A stretch of DNA of 64,000 nt, taken from assembly GCA_026314275.1 (NCBI GenBank), contig CP111109.1, positions 1,488,001-1,552,000 of the forward strand, in the 5' to 3' direction. The first letter of the stretch is position 1; the number at the start of each line of letters is the position of its first letter. Shown piece after piece: positions 9,449-17,555 of this stretch. A program made the translations under genes and the position numbers. The notes beneath the pieces were generated by a model. The model searched no databases. It was given only the letters and a program-made list of their open reading frames with translations, and was not told where the DNA came from. The stretch is from JAGOEY01 sp017997515. Lineage in GTDB: Bacteria > Pseudomonadota > Gammaproteobacteria > Burkholderiales > Burkholderiaceae_C.

Positions 9449-9460
9449 ACAGCGGCATAG

Positions 9461-12202
9461 TCACAGGTTCGGTGCCAGCAGGCGCTGCAGGTCTTTTTCG
9501 GGCACACCACGGCGGCGGGCCAGGTCCTGCAGCTGGTCTTCAGCGATTTTGCCGACGTTGAAGTACGTGCTCTGCGGGTGGCCCAGGTAGAAGCCGCTGA
9601 CGCTGGCGGCGGGTGTCATGGCCAGGCTTTCGGTCAGGCCCATGCCAATTTCCGCACACTGCAGCACCTCGAACATGTCCTGTTTGGCGCTGTGGTCGGG
9701 GCAGGCCGGGTAACCGGGCGCGGGGCGGATGCCGGTGTATTTCTCATTCACCAGATCGTCGATGCTGAGTGACTCCTGCGGCGACGTGCCCCACAGGTCG
9801 GTGCGCACGCGGTGGTGCAGGCATTCGGCAAAGGCCTCGGCCAGTCGGTCAGCGATGGACTTGAACATGATGCTCGAGTAGTCATCCAGCTCGGCCATGA
9901 ACTGCGCCTCCTTCTTCTCTGCCCCGATGCCTGCGGTGACAGCAAACATCCCGGCGTAGTCGGCAATGCCACTACTCTGAGGAGCGACAAAGTCGGCCAG
10001 GCAGCGGCTGGGGCGCATGACACCTTCAATCGCCTGTTTCTCGGTCTGCTGGCGCAGGCCGTACCAGGTCAGCGCCACGTCGGTACGGGTCTCGTCGGTG
10101 TACAGCTGGATGTCGTCGTCGTTGACCGTGTTGGCCGGGTACAGGCCAATCACGCCGTTGGCGGTGAGCCAGCGACCTTCGACCACGCGTTTGAGCATGG
10201 CCTGCGCGTCGGCAAACACGCGGGTCGCCTCCACCCCCACCACTTCGTCGGTCAGGATGGCGGGGTAGGGCCCGGCCAGGTCCCAGGTCTGGAAAAACGG
10301 GCCCCAGTCGATGTAGCGGGCCAGCTCGGTCAGGTCGAAATTCTTGAACACGCGGCGGCCGATGAACTTGGGCGTTTTGGGCTGGTAAGCCGTCCAGTCG
10401 ATCGGGGTCTTGTTGGCGCGGCATTTGGCCAGCGGCCAGAGCGGGGTTTGTTTCTTGTTGGCGTGTTGCCGGCGCACCTTGTCGTAGTCGGCGTTCAGCT
10501 CCTCGATAAACGCCCCCGCGCCGTCGCCCAGCAGGCTTTGCGCCACACCCACACTGCGCGATGCATCGGGCACATACACCACCGGGCCTTCGTAGTGGTG
10601 CGCAATTTTCACCGCCGTGTGTACGCGGCTGGTGGTGGCGCCGCCAATCATCAGCGGGATCTTCTTGATACGGAAGTGGTCGTCCTTCTGCATCTCGCCG
10701 GCCACGTACTGCATCTCTTCCAGGCTCGGGGTGATCAGGCCAGACAGACCCACGATGTCGGCGCCCTCGACCTTGGCGCGCGCCAGAATTTCGTGGCAAG
10801 GCACCATCACACCCATGTTCACCACCTCGAAGTTGTTGCACTGCAAAACCACGGTGACGATGTTCTTGCCAATGTCGTGTACGTCGCCCTTCACGGTGGC
10901 GATGATGATCTTGCCCTTGGTGCGCACGTCGCGCCCGGCGGCTTCGTCCTGGCGTTTTTCTTCCTCGATGTAGGGGATCAGGTGCGCCACGGCCGACTTC
11001 ATCACGCGCGCACTTTTCACCACCTGCGGCAGGAACATCTTGCCAGCGCCAAACAGGTCACCCACGATACTCATACCCGCCATCAAGGGGCCTTCAATCA
11101 CATGCAGCGGGCGGCCACCCTTGGCCAGGAGGGCGCGGTAAGCCTCTTCGGTGTCTTCGACGATGAAGTCGGTGATGCCGTGCACCATGGCGTGGCTCAG
11201 GCGCTGTTCTACAGCCACCGGTGACTCGGGTGTGCCGCGCCATTCGAGCTTTTTGCTTTCGTCCTTGGCACCACTCTTGGCGCTGTCGGCAATCTCGACC
11301 AGGCGCTCACCGGCGTCGGGGCGGCGGTTCAACACCACGTCTTCGACGCGCTCACGCAGCACGGGCTCCAGGTCGTCGTACACACCCACCATGCCCGCGT
11401 TGACGATGCCCATGTCCATACCCGCTTGAATAGCGTGGTACAGGAACACGGTGTGGATCGCCTCACGCACCGGGTCGTTGCCGCGGAAGCTGAAGCTCAC
11501 GTTCGACACACCACCCGAGATCTTGGCGCCCGGCAGGTTCTGCTTGATCCAGCGCACGGCTTCGATGAAATCGACCGCGTAGTTGTTGTGCTCTTCAATC
11601 CCGGTGGCGACTGCAAAGATGTTCGGGTCGAAGATGATGTCTTCGGGCGGGAAACCCACCTCGTCCACCAGGATGCGGTAGGCGCGTTCACAAATCTCGA
11701 TCTTGCGCGCATAGGTGTCGGCCTGGCCTTGTTCGTCAAACGCCATCACCACGGCCGCCGCGCCGTAGCGCCGCACCAGGCGGGCCTGGTGTTTGAACTG
11801 CTCCACGCCCTCTTTCATGCTGATGGAGTTAACGATGCCTTTGCCCTGGATACAGCGCAGCCCGGCCTCGATCACATCCCACTTCGAGCTGTCCACCATG
11901 ATCGGCACACGCGCGATGTCAGGCTCACTCGCGATGAGGTTCAGGAAACGCACCATGGCCGCCTTGCTGTCGAGCATGGCTTCGTCCATGTTGATGTCGA
12001 TCACCTGCGCACCGTTTTCCACCTGCTGGCGTGCGACCGACAAAGCCTGGTCGAACTCGCCGTTCAAAATCATGCGGGCGAAGGCTTTCGAGCCCGTGAC
12101 GTTGGTGCGTTCGCCGATGTTGACGAACAGGGTGCCGTCACCAATGGTGACAGGCTCCAGGCCGGACAACATCATGGGAGGCGGGGACATTTCAGCGGAC
12201 AT
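9461..12202 (-). CDS. metH: Cobalamin-dependent methionine synthase, C-terminal component (folate, B12 and activation domains)
   Basis: The product is 913 aa. In order it has the pterin (methyl-THF) domain (NIGERTNVTGSKAFARM at the N-terminus), the B12 cap domain, the B12 Rossmann domain with DVHDIGKN near residue 440 (the axial histidine ligand motif), and the SAM-binding activation domain (RPAPGYPACPDHS, SGFYLGHPQSTYFNVG). The N-terminal homocysteine domain is absent and is encoded separately at 21395-22441. The ATG at 12202 was preferred to a GTG at 12211 because AGGTGAG lies 5-11 bases upstream of it. Translation is predicted to be controlled by the SAH riboswitch at 12229-12311. It transfers the methyl group of methyl-THF to homocysteine. 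Confidence 0.95.
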   Translation of the reverse strand: MSAEMSPPPMMLSGLEPVTIGDGTLFVNIGERTNVTGSKAFARMILNGEFDQALSVARQQVENGAQVIDINMDEAMLDSKAAMVRFLNLIASEPDIARVPIMVDSSKWDVIEAGLRCIQGKGIVNSISMKEGVEQFKHQARLVRRYGAAAVVMAFDEQGQADTYARKIEICERAYRILVDEVGFPPEDIIFDPNIFAVATGIEEHNNYAVDFIEAVRWIKQNLPGAKISGGVSNVSFSFRGNDPVREAIHTVFLYHAIQAGMDMGIVNAGMVGVYDDLEPVLRERVEDVVLNRRPDAGERLVEIADSAKSGAKDESKKLEWRGTPESPVAVEQRLSHAMVHGITDFIVEDTEEAYRALLAKGGRPLHVIEGPLMAGMSIVGDLFGAGKMFLPQVVKSARVMKSAVAHLIPYIEEEKRQDEAAGRDVRTKGKIIIATVKGDVHDIGKNIVTVVLQCNNFEVVNMGVMVPCHEILARAKVEGADIVGLSGLITPSLEEMQYVAGEMQKDDHFRIKKIPLMIGGATTSRVHTAVKIAHHYEGPVVYVPDASRSVGVAQSLLGDGAGAFIEELNADYDKVRRQHANKKQTPLWPLAKCRANKTPIDWTAYQPKTPKFIGRRVFKNFDLTELARYIDWGPFFQTWDLAGPYPAILTDEVVGVEATRVFADAQAMLKRVVEGRWLTANGVIGLYPANTVNDDDIQLYTDETRTDVALTWYGLRQQTEKQAIEGVMRPSRCLADFVAPQSSGIADYAGMFAVTAGIGAEKKEAQFMAELDDYSSIMFKSIADRLAEAFAECLHHRVRTDLWGTSPQESLSIDDLVNEKYTGIRPAPGYPACPDHSAKQDMFEVLQCAEIGMGLTESLAMTPAASVSGFYLGHPQSTYFNVGKIAEDQLQDLARRRGVPEKDLQRLLAPNL

Positions 12203-12228
12203 GGTTCTCACCTGTGGAGGCGCGGGTC

Positions 12229-12311
12229 AGGTGAGCGTCGTTGCGGAAGGAATCCCAAGCCTGACGGGCCGCCTTTCAGACGGTCCGCTGCAACGCTCCT
12301 TGGGGAGCGTG
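12229..12311 (-). promoter_or_regulatory. SAH riboswitch upstream of metH
   Basis: On the minus strand the leader shows GGAGCGTTGCAGCGG, CAGGCTTGGG and GCAACGACGCTCACC, the conserved blocks of the S-adenosylhomocysteine riboswitch (ahcY motif). GAGCG/CGCTC plus TTGC/GCAA form P1, and CCCAAG in the first loop can pair with CTTGGG to make the pseudoknot. The 3' strand CTCACCTG (12228-12235) is an exact complement of CAGGTGAG (12207-12214), which holds the metH ribosome binding site. This fits an ON switch: without SAH the site is paired, with SAH P1 forms and frees it. Confidence 0.92.
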
Positions 12312-12365
12312 GATTTTAACGGCGGGCCGGGTTTTTGCTGCATACGGCCCATCAGCGCCTGAATC

Positions 12366-12424
12366 AGAATGAAATCAGGCTTTTGCGCCCGTCCTATCAG
12401 CGCAGGAAGCTACAAAATCAATAG
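12366..12424. repeat. Dispersed hairpin repeat R1, copy 3 (degenerate)
   Basis: TTTTGCGCCCGTCCTATCAG, GCGCAGGAAGCTACAAAATC matches the R1 pattern with changes. It lies upstream of the metH riboswitch, between metH and the PACE gene. Confidence 0.6.
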
Positions 12425-12551
12425 CGAATCACCGCACCGACAAAAACCGCAGGAACGTGCGCGCCGGATGGTCGCCATTGCCCGGCCCATTTGCCCCTTC
12501 TGGCCTAGCGTGGGCGTTCACGCCGGCAGAAGTTCTGTATTTGTGCCGTTA

Positions 12552-12992
12552 TCAGGCAGGCTGTGCACCCGCCATGGCCGACGCAGGCAGGCCAAAAATG
12601 CGGTCAAAACTCCAGTTGAAAACAAAGGTGTAGACCAGAAAAAACACCACCAGCCCCAGGTCCATCAGCAGCGCCTGCCACAGCGAAATGCCGAACCACC
12701 AGGCGATCAGCGGCACCAAAAAGGCAATCAGCCCGCCCTCAAAACCAATGGCGTGGGCAATACGGCGCTTCAGGCTGCGGCCTTTGACGGCCTGGCGTGC
12801 TTCCCAGGCTTCAAACATGGTGTTGAACGCCAGGTTCCAGAGGATCGCAATCACCGACGCAGCCACCGCCACGCCGCCTGCCGTGTGTACGTCCTGGCCC
12901 GACATACCCGCCAGGCCCAGCGTGGCCACCACGATGGCAATACCTTCGTACAGGCTGACATAGACCACCTTGCGCTTCACCCCTTGCATCAC
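12552..12992 (-). CDS. PACE-family multidrug/biocide efflux transporter
   Basis: The product is 146 aa with four hydrophobic segments arranged as two 'bacterial transmembrane pair' units. RKVVYVSLYEGIAIV carries the conserved membrane glutamate near residue 16 (Glu15 in AceI), and RRIAHAIGFEGGL is the start of the second unit. AceI-like proteins export chlorhexidine and related amphipathic compounds with proton exchange. It is divergently transcribed from a LysR gene, the arrangement known for aceI/aceR, with a palindromic operator between them. The substrate is not determined. Confidence 0.87.
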   Translation of the reverse strand: MMQGVKRKVVYVSLYEGIAIVVATLGLAGMSGQDVHTAGGVAVAASVIAILWNLAFNTMFEAWEARQAVKGRSLKRRIAHAIGFEGGLIAFLVPLIAWWFGISLWQALLMDLGLVVFFLVYTFVFNWSFDRIFGLPASAMAGAQPA

Positions 12993-13023
12993 TGTTCCTT
13001 CTGCGGTTGTTTGTTGAATGGGG

Positions 13024-13062
13024 TGACTTTATATCTACCAATCTGATATATAAAGTCAGATT
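13024..13062. promoter_or_regulatory. Overlapping inverted repeats, probable LysR operator
   Basis: TGACTTTATAT (13024-13034) and ATATAAAGTCA (13048-13058) form an 11 bp perfect inverted repeat with a 13 bp spacer. AATCTGA (13040-13046) and TCAGATT (13056-13062) form a second, 7 bp one. Both sit in the AT-rich 98-base gap between the divergent PACE and LysR genes. Confidence 0.7.
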
Positions 13063-13090
13063 ATTTCAGTTTTTTTGACAGATTGGCCCC

Positions 13091-14026
13091 ATGGCATTCA
13101 CCACCGACAACGTGCAGGTGTTTCTGGCTGTGCTGGACCACGGCTCTTTTTCGGCCGCAGCGCGGGCGCTGGGGCGCGTGCCGTCGGCGGTGAGTATGGC
13201 CATCGGGCACCTGGAGGCCGAGCTGGATCTGTTGCTTTTTGACCGCAGTGGCCGCGAGCCGCAGCCCACCGCCGCCGCCCGGTCGCTGGAGCCCCAGGCA
13301 CGTTTGCTGGCGGCCCAGCTGCGCCAGCTTGACGCCCAGGCGCTGGCGCTGACGCAGGGGCTGGAAAGCCGCCTCACTCTGGCCATTGCGCCCGAACTGC
13401 TGTCCGCCCGCTGGAGCACACCGCTGGCCACCCTGGCGCAGGACTATCCGCTGCTGGACGTGGAAGTGCTGGCCGCACCCCAGGCCGACGCGCTGCGCCT
13501 GTTACACGAAGGCCGGGTGCAGCTGGCGCTGGTGTTCGAGCGGCCCAGCCTGGACGGCCGCGAGGGGTTTGAGGAGGTGGGCAGCGAAGTGCTGGTGGCC
13601 GTGATGGCCCCCAGCCACCCGGTGCTGCAGGCCACACAGGGCGGGAGCCTGCTGCGTGAGCAACACCTGACCACCACGCGCCAGATCGTGGTGGCCAGCC
13701 GCGACCTCGCCACCACCGACCCGCGTTTTGTGTTTGCCCGCCACACCTGGCGCACCGACAACCCGGTGGCGGCGCTGGGGCTGATCAGCGCCGGGCTGGG
13801 CTGGGGCTGGTTGCCGCTGAGTTTTGTGCAGCCCCACGTCGACTCGGGTGCGCTGCAGGTGCTGGCGTTTGAGAACCTCACAAACCGCTTGCAGCTGTGG
13901 GTGGATGTGGTGTGGTCGAAGGAGCGGCCCTTGGGTCTGGCTGCGCGGCGGTTCGTGGAATTGATGGCGGCCAACCGTTTGTCCGAGCAAATCAGCAGCG
14001 CAAAACCCCAGGAAAGGCTAAAATAG
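13091..14026 (+). CDS. LysR-family transcriptional regulator
   Basis: The product is 311 aa. Residues 1-60 form the winged helix-turn-helix (VQVFLAVLDHGSFSAAARALGRVPSAVSMAIGHLEAELDLLLFDR) and the rest the LysR substrate-binding domain. It probably controls the divergent PACE efflux gene and itself through the inverted repeats at 13024-13062, as AceR does for aceI. The effector is unknown. Confidence 0.9.
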   Translation: MAFTTDNVQVFLAVLDHGSFSAAARALGRVPSAVSMAIGHLEAELDLLLFDRSGREPQPTAAARSLEPQARLLAAQLRQLDAQALALTQGLESRLTLAIAPELLSARWSTPLATLAQDYPLLDVEVLAAPQADALRLLHEGRVQLALVFERPSLDGREGFEEVGSEVLVAVMAPSHPVLQATQGGSLLREQHLTTTRQIVVASRDLATTDPRFVFARHTWRTDNPVAALGLISAGLGWGWLPLSFVQPHVDSGALQVLAFENLTNRLQLWVDVVWSKERPLGLAARRFVELMAANRLSEQISSAKPQERLK

Positions 14027-14341
14027 CGGATTCCGGTGAATGGCACCGCATTTGTTTGCCGTGTTTTCTCCCGCCTGGACGGCAGGCGCAGTTCGATCCA
14101 TTTGATCGCAGCGCCCAGTGGTCCACCTTGAGAGCCCCTTGCACATGTAACTCACATGCAACGCCGCTCTGCCTCCCCCACCCCACGCGGACACCCCTGC
14201 TGCGGTGACGGCAGACACCGGATCTGACTCGGCTTTGCCTGCAAACCGATTTTTCATTTGCACCCTGGCGCCCAGCGCCGGGCCTGCATAGCGCCTGGTG
14301 GCTACCGGGCAAACCACACATTGTTTTCCCAGGAGAAGTTG
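14027..14341 (+). other. Gap upstream of infA with a degenerate R2-like segment
   Basis: No gene is visible. GGCAGACACCGGATCTGACTC followed by GGCTTTGCCTGC near 14211-14243 resembles the left part of repeat family R2. The remainder probably holds the infA promoter and leader, but I cannot point to a convincing -35/-10 pair. Confidence 0.35.
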
Positions 14342-14593
14342 ATGGCCAAAGAAGAACTCATCGAAATGCAGGGCAAAGTGACCGAAGTGCTGCCGGACTC
14401 GCGCTTTCGCGTCACGCTGGACAACGGACATGAACTGATCGCCTACACCTCCGGCAAGATGCGCAAGAACCACATCCGTATCCTGGCTGGCGACAAGGTG
14501 TCGCTGGAGCTGTCGCCTTACGACCTGACCAAGGGCCGCGTCACGTTCCGCCACATCGAAGGCCGTGGCCCCGCGCCCCAGCGCCGTTTCTGA
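14342..14593 (+). CDS. infA: Translation initiation factor IF-1
   Basis: The product is 83 aa, an S1/OB-fold protein: MAKEELIEMQGKVTEVLPDS, then RFRVTLDNGHELIAYTSGKM and RKNHIRILAGDKVSLELSPY. The start is fixed by AGGAGAAG 6 bases upstream. IF-1 binds the ribosomal A site during initiation. It stands alone rather than in the ribosomal-protein cluster, so it is probably one of the two IF-1 genes common in Burkholderiales. A terminator follows. Confidence 0.95.
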   Translation: MAKEELIEMQGKVTEVLPDSRFRVTLDNGHELIAYTSGKMRKNHIRILAGDKVSLELSPYDLTKGRVTFRHIEGRGPAPQRRF

Positions 14594-14613
14594 GCACACG
14601 CCGCCTGCACAAC

Positions 14614-14639
14614 AGCCCGCTTACAGAGCGGGCTTTTTT
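14614..14639 (+). terminator. Rho-independent terminator of infA
   Basis: AGCCCGC, a 7-base loop, GCGGGCT and a run of six T follow the infA stop. Confidence 0.9.
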
Positions 14640-14648
14640 ACGTGTGTC

Positions 14649-15587
14649 TCATGCTGAATGGGACGAACGCCGCGCCCGCAGCAGCGCCCACCAGCTGCCG
14701 CTCTGGTTCACCACCAGCCCCAGCAACACCACGCCAGTGCCCACCCATTGCTGGGCCAGCGGCCGTTCGCCAAACAGCACCACTGCAGCCCACAAACCCA
14801 CCACCGGCACCAGCAGCGAGAACGGTGTGACCTTGCTGGCCGGGTGGCGTTGCAGCAAACGTGTCCACAGGCTATAGGCCAGCAAGGTGGCGAGCAGGGC
14901 GAGGTACAGCACCGCCAACACAGCCGTCAGGTCGAGGCCCTGAAGCTGGTGCAACACCGTATCCGCACCGTCCAGCCACAGCGCGAGCCCGAAAAAGGGC
15001 AGCACTGAAAACACACTGCTCCACACAATGAAGGGAAACGGCTCGTACCGCGCCACCTGGCTGGCCCGGCGCGCAATGATGTTGGACACCGCCCACATCA
15101 GAGCCGCCATCACGGTCAGCACAAAACCCACCAGGGTCATCTGGCCCGGGCCGTCGCCGTGTGCAGTGGCAATGGCCAGCAGCCCGCACAGGGCCACGGC
15201 CAGGCCCAGCCATTGCACGGGTTTGGCACGTTCACCCAACAAGGGTGCGGCCATCAGCGTAAAAAATGCCTGGGTCTGGATCACCACCGAGGCCATGCCC
15301 GCCGTCATGCCCAGGTGCAGCCCCAGGAACAGAAAGCCAAACTGGCCCAGCCCCTGCGCCAGCCCGTACCCCGCCACATACCGCCAGGGCAATGGCGGCG
15401 GGCGCACAAACAGCAGAAAGGGCAATGACGCCGCCGCAAACCGCAAGGCACCGAGCAGCATGGGGCCGAGGTGCTGCAGGCCCAGCTTCATCACCACAAA
15501 GTTCAGCCCCCAGACCAGCACCACGGCCAAGGCACAGGCCAGGTCTGCGCGCGACAAGCTTGTGACGGGGGTGTCAGCTGTGCTCAT
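14649..15587 (-). CDS. EamA/DMT-family transporter
   Basis: The product is 312 aa with ten hydrophobic segments in two EamA repeats (VLVWGLNFVVMKLGLQHLGP near the N-terminus; LVPVVGLWAAVVLFGERP near the C-terminus). It is an inner-membrane drug/metabolite-type exporter. Its start overlaps the epimerase stop as ATGA, making it the last gene of a coupled operon. The substrate is unknown. Confidence 0.88.
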   Translation of the reverse strand: MSTADTPVTSLSRADLACALAVVLVWGLNFVVMKLGLQHLGPMLLGALRFAAASLPFLLFVRPPPLPWRYVAGYGLAQGLGQFGFLFLGLHLGMTAGMASVVIQTQAFFTLMAAPLLGERAKPVQWLGLAVALCGLLAIATAHGDGPGQMTLVGFVLTVMAALMWAVSNIIARRASQVARYEPFPFIVWSSVFSVLPFFGLALWLDGADTVLHQLQGLDLTAVLAVLYLALLATLLAYSLWTRLLQRHPASKVTPFSLLVPVVGLWAAVVLFGERPLAQQWVGTGVVLLGLVVNQSGSWWALLRARRSSHSA

Positions 15588-16603
15588 GTGCGGGCCTGTG
15601 CCGTCACCGGGTGGCCTTGGCGGGCACGCGCGGCCACAAAAGTGTCGAAAGCCTGGCGGCTGGTTTTGCCGGGCTGGTAACCAAACCGGGTTTTGAGCGC
15701 GGTGTTGAGCAGCACCGGCCGGTAACGCAGAAAGTCGAGCTGTTCGGGGCCGTAGCGGCTCATCCCCAGGGACGAGCCCACCGCCAGGATGGCTTTGAGC
15801 AGGCCCGCAGGGAATACACGCGTCTTCTTGCCCAGCAATGCTGCAATCTCGTGGATGGTCAGCGCACCGTCGCCGGCCAGGTTGTAGCAACCGGGTTGCG
15901 CCGTGCCACCCAGGGCGTGCAGGATAGCCCCGGTCACGTCTTCGTCCCAGATAAAAACAAAGGGGCTGTCGCTGCCACGGATGGCGATCAGGCGCGGCTT
16001 CTCGAACAGCGCCGTGATCTGGTTGTTGACCTGCTCACCAAGGATGGTGCCGATGCGCAACACGGTTTGCAGCAGCGCGGGCCGCTCCACCCGGAACTGC
16101 GCCAGCATCTCTTCCACCAGGCGTTTGTGGTGGGCATAGGCAAACACCTCGTTGCCGCGCAGCGCATCGGACTCGGTGAGCCAGGCCGGGTTGTCGGCGT
16201 GGTAACCATAGGCCGCACCACTGGACGACACCACCACATGGCGCACACCGCCGTGTACACAGGCGTTCAGCACGTTGCGGGTGCCGTCCACATCCACCGA
16301 ATATTCAAACGCGCGGTTGGAGTCTTTGCCCGGCGTCACGATGGACGCGAGGTGCACCACGGTGTCGATCTGCCCTGCAGCCATCGAGTCCACCAGCGAA
16401 GGCGCACGTACATCCTGCACCTGGTACATCACACCGGCCACCCGCCGGTCGGTGGGCACCTCACGCACGTCCTGCGCAAACACGGCCTCAATGCCAGGCT
16501 GCTGAGCGAGCGCCTTGACCACACTGCGCCCCACAAAACCGTCGGCCCCCGTAACTAGCACGCGGCGTGCGGCCGGGGTGAGAAGCGGGCTCTGCGGGTT
16601 CAT
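15584..16603 (-). CDS. NAD-dependent epimerase/dehydratase (extended SDR)
   Basis: The product is 339 aa. VLVTGADGFVGRSV is the N-terminal TGxxGxxG nucleotide motif; SSSGAAYGYH and YAHHK supply the Ser and Tyr-x3-Lys catalytic residues. The C-terminal part resembles the atypical/extended SDR group. It overlaps the BASS gene (ATGA at 16603-16600) and the EamA gene. The substrate cannot be named; the operon with a flavin monooxygenase suggests a catabolic or detoxification pathway. Confidence 0.85.
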   Translation of the reverse strand: MNPQSPLLTPAARRVLVTGADGFVGRSVVKALAQQPGIEAVFAQDVREVPTDRRVAGVMYQVQDVRAPSLVDSMAAGQIDTVVHLASIVTPGKDSNRAFEYSVDVDGTRNVLNACVHGGVRHVVVSSSGAAYGYHADNPAWLTESDALRGNEVFAYAHHKRLVEEMLAQFRVERPALLQTVLRIGTILGEQVNNQITALFEKPRLIAIRGSDSPFVFIWDEDVTGAILHALGGTAQPGCYNLAGDGALTIHEIAALLGKKTRVFPAGLLKAILAVGSSLGMSRYGPEQLDFLRYRPVLLNTALKTRFGYQPGKTSRQAFDTFVAARARQGHPVTAQART

Positions 16604-17529
16604 GCAACCACCTCTTTCGCGGACGCTGCAGTCTGCAACGGACGCCGCGCCCACCACGCCGCCAGCGCCAGGCCCGCGATGATGTCCCAGAAGCCCCAGA
16701 CCCCGGCCACCACGGCCATACCCCCCAGGCCACCAAAGAAACTGAACACCAGCACCAGGCCCAGCCCGGCGTTGCGGATACCCACCTCGAAGGTCAGCGC
16801 GCGCCGGTCGTAGTCGGGCAGGCCACACAGGCGGGCGCAGGTGTAGCCGGTGCCAAAGGCCAGTGCGTCGTGGATGGCCACGGCGATCAGCACCACACCC
16901 ACATAGTCGAGGAAGAAGCGCCAGTTGCCTGCAATGGCACCCACGATGAAGCCGATGAGCGCCAGGAAACTCACGATGCCGATGGGCCGCTTGCAGCGCT
17001 GGGTGAGTGCAGGCAGGTAGTGCGCGCACAGCAGGCCCAGCACAAAGGGCAGACCGATGATCATGATGATGTGCAGGGTCATCTGCACCGGGTCGATGGA
17101 GATCGACTTGAGCAGCGTGGACGCCGTGGGGTGCATGCCGCCCCAAAAGGCAAAGTTGAGCGGCATCAGCGGGATGGCCAGCACGTTGGACACCGCCGTC
17201 ATCGACACACTCAACGCCACGTTGCCCTTGGCCCGGTGGGTGAGGATGTTGCTCACATTGCCGGGCGGGCAGCAGGCCACCAGGATCATGCCCAGCGCAA
17301 TGCTGGGGCCGGGCTGCAGCACCAGCGTCAGCACATAGGTGAAGGCCGGCAGCAGCAGGAACTGCGCAATGATGCCCACGCTGAAGGCCAGCGGCATCTT
17401 CAGTACACGGCGGAAGTCCTCCACCCGCGTGTCCAGCGCAATGCCGAACATGAGGAAGGCCAGCACCCAGTTCAGGATGGCGAGTGAGGCGGGGTTGAAG
17501 TTCAGGCGGATCTCGTCGATGGGCAGCAT
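16600..17529 (-). CDS. Bile acid:sodium symporter (BASS) family transporter
   Basis: The product is 309 aa with about nine hydrophobic segments. ACCPPGNVSNILTHRAKGNV and ALSVSMTAVSN are the crossover-helix hallmarks of BASS proteins, and EVGIRNAGLGLVLV the second. A clear AAGGAGACAAAC site precedes the ATG. It probably imports an organic anion for the co-transcribed oxidoreductases; bacterial BASS substrates include keto-acids and pantoate. Confidence 0.88.
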   Translation of the reverse strand: MLPIDEIRLNFNPASLAILNWVLAFLMFGIALDTRVEDFRRVLKMPLAFSVGIIAQFLLLPAFTYVLTLVLQPGPSIALGMILVACCPPGNVSNILTHRAKGNVALSVSMTAVSNVLAIPLMPLNFAFWGGMHPTASTLLKSISIDPVQMTLHIIMIIGLPFVLGLLCAHYLPALTQRCKRPIGIVSFLALIGFIVGAIAGNWRFFLDYVGVVLIAVAIHDALAFGTGYTCARLCGLPDYDRRALTFEVGIRNAGLGLVLVFSFFGGLGGMAVVAGVWGFWDIIAGLALAAWWARRPLQTAASAKEVVA

Positions 17530-17555
17530 GTTTGTCTCCTTCGCTTTTTCGCGGT

